Origin: Gammaproteobacteria bacterium
GTDB lineage: Bacteria > Pseudomonadota > Gammaproteobacteria > GRL18
Reading direction: 5' to 3'
Assembly (NCBI GenBank): GCA_024511395.1
Contig: JANELJ010000013.1
Coordinates: 1-14,963, forward strand
DNA: 14,963 nucleotides
Shown here piece after piece: positions 14,654 through 14,963 of this stretch. A program made the position numbers and the translations under genes. The stretch's first letter is position 1, and each line of letters starts with the position of its first letter. The notes under the pieces are model-generated. The model saw only the letters and a list, made by a program, of their open reading frames with translations. It did not search any database and was not told where the DNA came from.

Positions 14654-14963
14654 TACCATTTTAATGCCTTTTTAATACTTCGGGTAACGCCTCGCTTCTG
14701 ACCTGAGATAAAAACTTTAGTGTCTTTTACTTCATGTCCACGATAACCCCAGTCAACAAAGCACTGTTCCGGCTGTACGGCTGTAAACTGTTTTATCTGT
14801 TCCAGTTGTGGCAGTAGAGTGTGTCCATCATAAGGATTGCCAGGACAACTTTGAGCGCCAATAACAAAGCCTTCCTTGTTAGTTACCGCGATACTGGTTT
14901 TAACACCAAATTCATAAGGCTTATGAGCTTTGCCTTTACTGATACACTCGACTTCCGGTGCAT
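14651..14963 (-). mobile_element. IS5-family transposase fragment (both ends missing)
   Basis: On the minus strand an open frame enters from the right edge with APEVECISKGKAHKPYEFGV, a segment typical of IS5-family DDE transposases, and continues through PGNPYDGHTLLPQLEQI, CFVDWGYRGHEV (second catalytic Asp region; the common form is VDRGYRGH) and KVFISGQKRGVTRSIKKALK. Homology ends near 14655, just before the usual AIEPVIGHLK region with the catalytic Glu. The frame stops inside usp-derived sequence at 14641-14643. No terminal inverted repeat is visible at the junction, so this is a remnant and not a clean insertion end. Confidence 0.78.

Noticed and set aside
1..14963. CRISPR arrays, tRNA or rRNA genes, toxin-antitoxin pairs, prophage genes
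   Set aside because: No regularly spaced repeats, cloverleaf-like segments or matching protein families were seen on either strand.

Overview
The window looks like a chromosomal segment of a gammaproteobacterium of moderate GC content. The evidence is a set of typical gammaproteobacterial genes: a YhfA-type OsmC protein, QmcA with an NfeD relic, TypA/BipA, a DUF4426 protein, an ExoIII-family gene divergent from pyrE, RsmJ, SrkA, DUF3549, DUF3301 and RNase D. The order cannot be fixed from sequence alone. Most of the content is housekeeping. I found no CRISPR array, tRNA, rRNA, prophage or defence island.

Layout. 1-585 (+): the end of an unrecognised gene, a possible 20-residue coupled ORF, and an OsmC/YhfA-family gene. 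586-743: a gap between convergent genes holding a perfect 30-bp inverted repeat. 744-1484 (-): a TtcA-like PP-loop ATPase. 1672-3020 (+): qmcA (SPFH/stomatin) followed by a decayed nfeD. 3102-3980 (-): a CheW protein with a CZB zinc domain inserted in it, cut by one in-frame TAG. 4260-6086 (+): typA. 6257-6700 (+): an exported DUF4426 protein. 6708-8261 (-): a TauE/SafE-family membrane protein and exonuclease III. 8394-9035 (+): pyrE, whose 3' end is overlapped by convergent rsmJ (8938-9828, -). 9981-10624 (-): an OmpA-family cell-envelope protein with its own terminator. 10720-11022 (+): a frameshifted DUF3301 gene. 11044-14421 (-): a tightly overlapping rnd, DUF3549, srkA operon. 14519-14963: the start of a universal stress protein joined to a truncated IS5-family transposase fragment.

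How the genes relate. The apparent transcription units are rnd-DUF3549-srkA (RNA processing, an unknown protein, stress kinase), xthA-TauE/SafE, and formerly qmcA-nfeD. The others look like single genes. xthA and pyrE diverge from a shared 132-bp region, the arrangement also seen for crc and pyrE in Pseudomonas. The xthA product keeps the ExoIII catalytic residues.

The most notable aspect is gene decay. nfeD (internal deletion plus two TAG codons), the CheW-CZB gene (one TAG), the DUF3301 gene (two frameshifts), the universal stress gene (truncated) and the transposase (truncated) are all broken within 15 kb. Either this lineage is losing genes, as happens in host-restricted or otherwise relaxed populations, or part of the pattern is assembly error. 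I see no convincing new multi-gene system. The best leads are the CheW-CZB insertion architecture, the long perfect palindrome, the RsmJ tail encoded antisense to pyrE, and the duplicated control region of the stress-protein gene.
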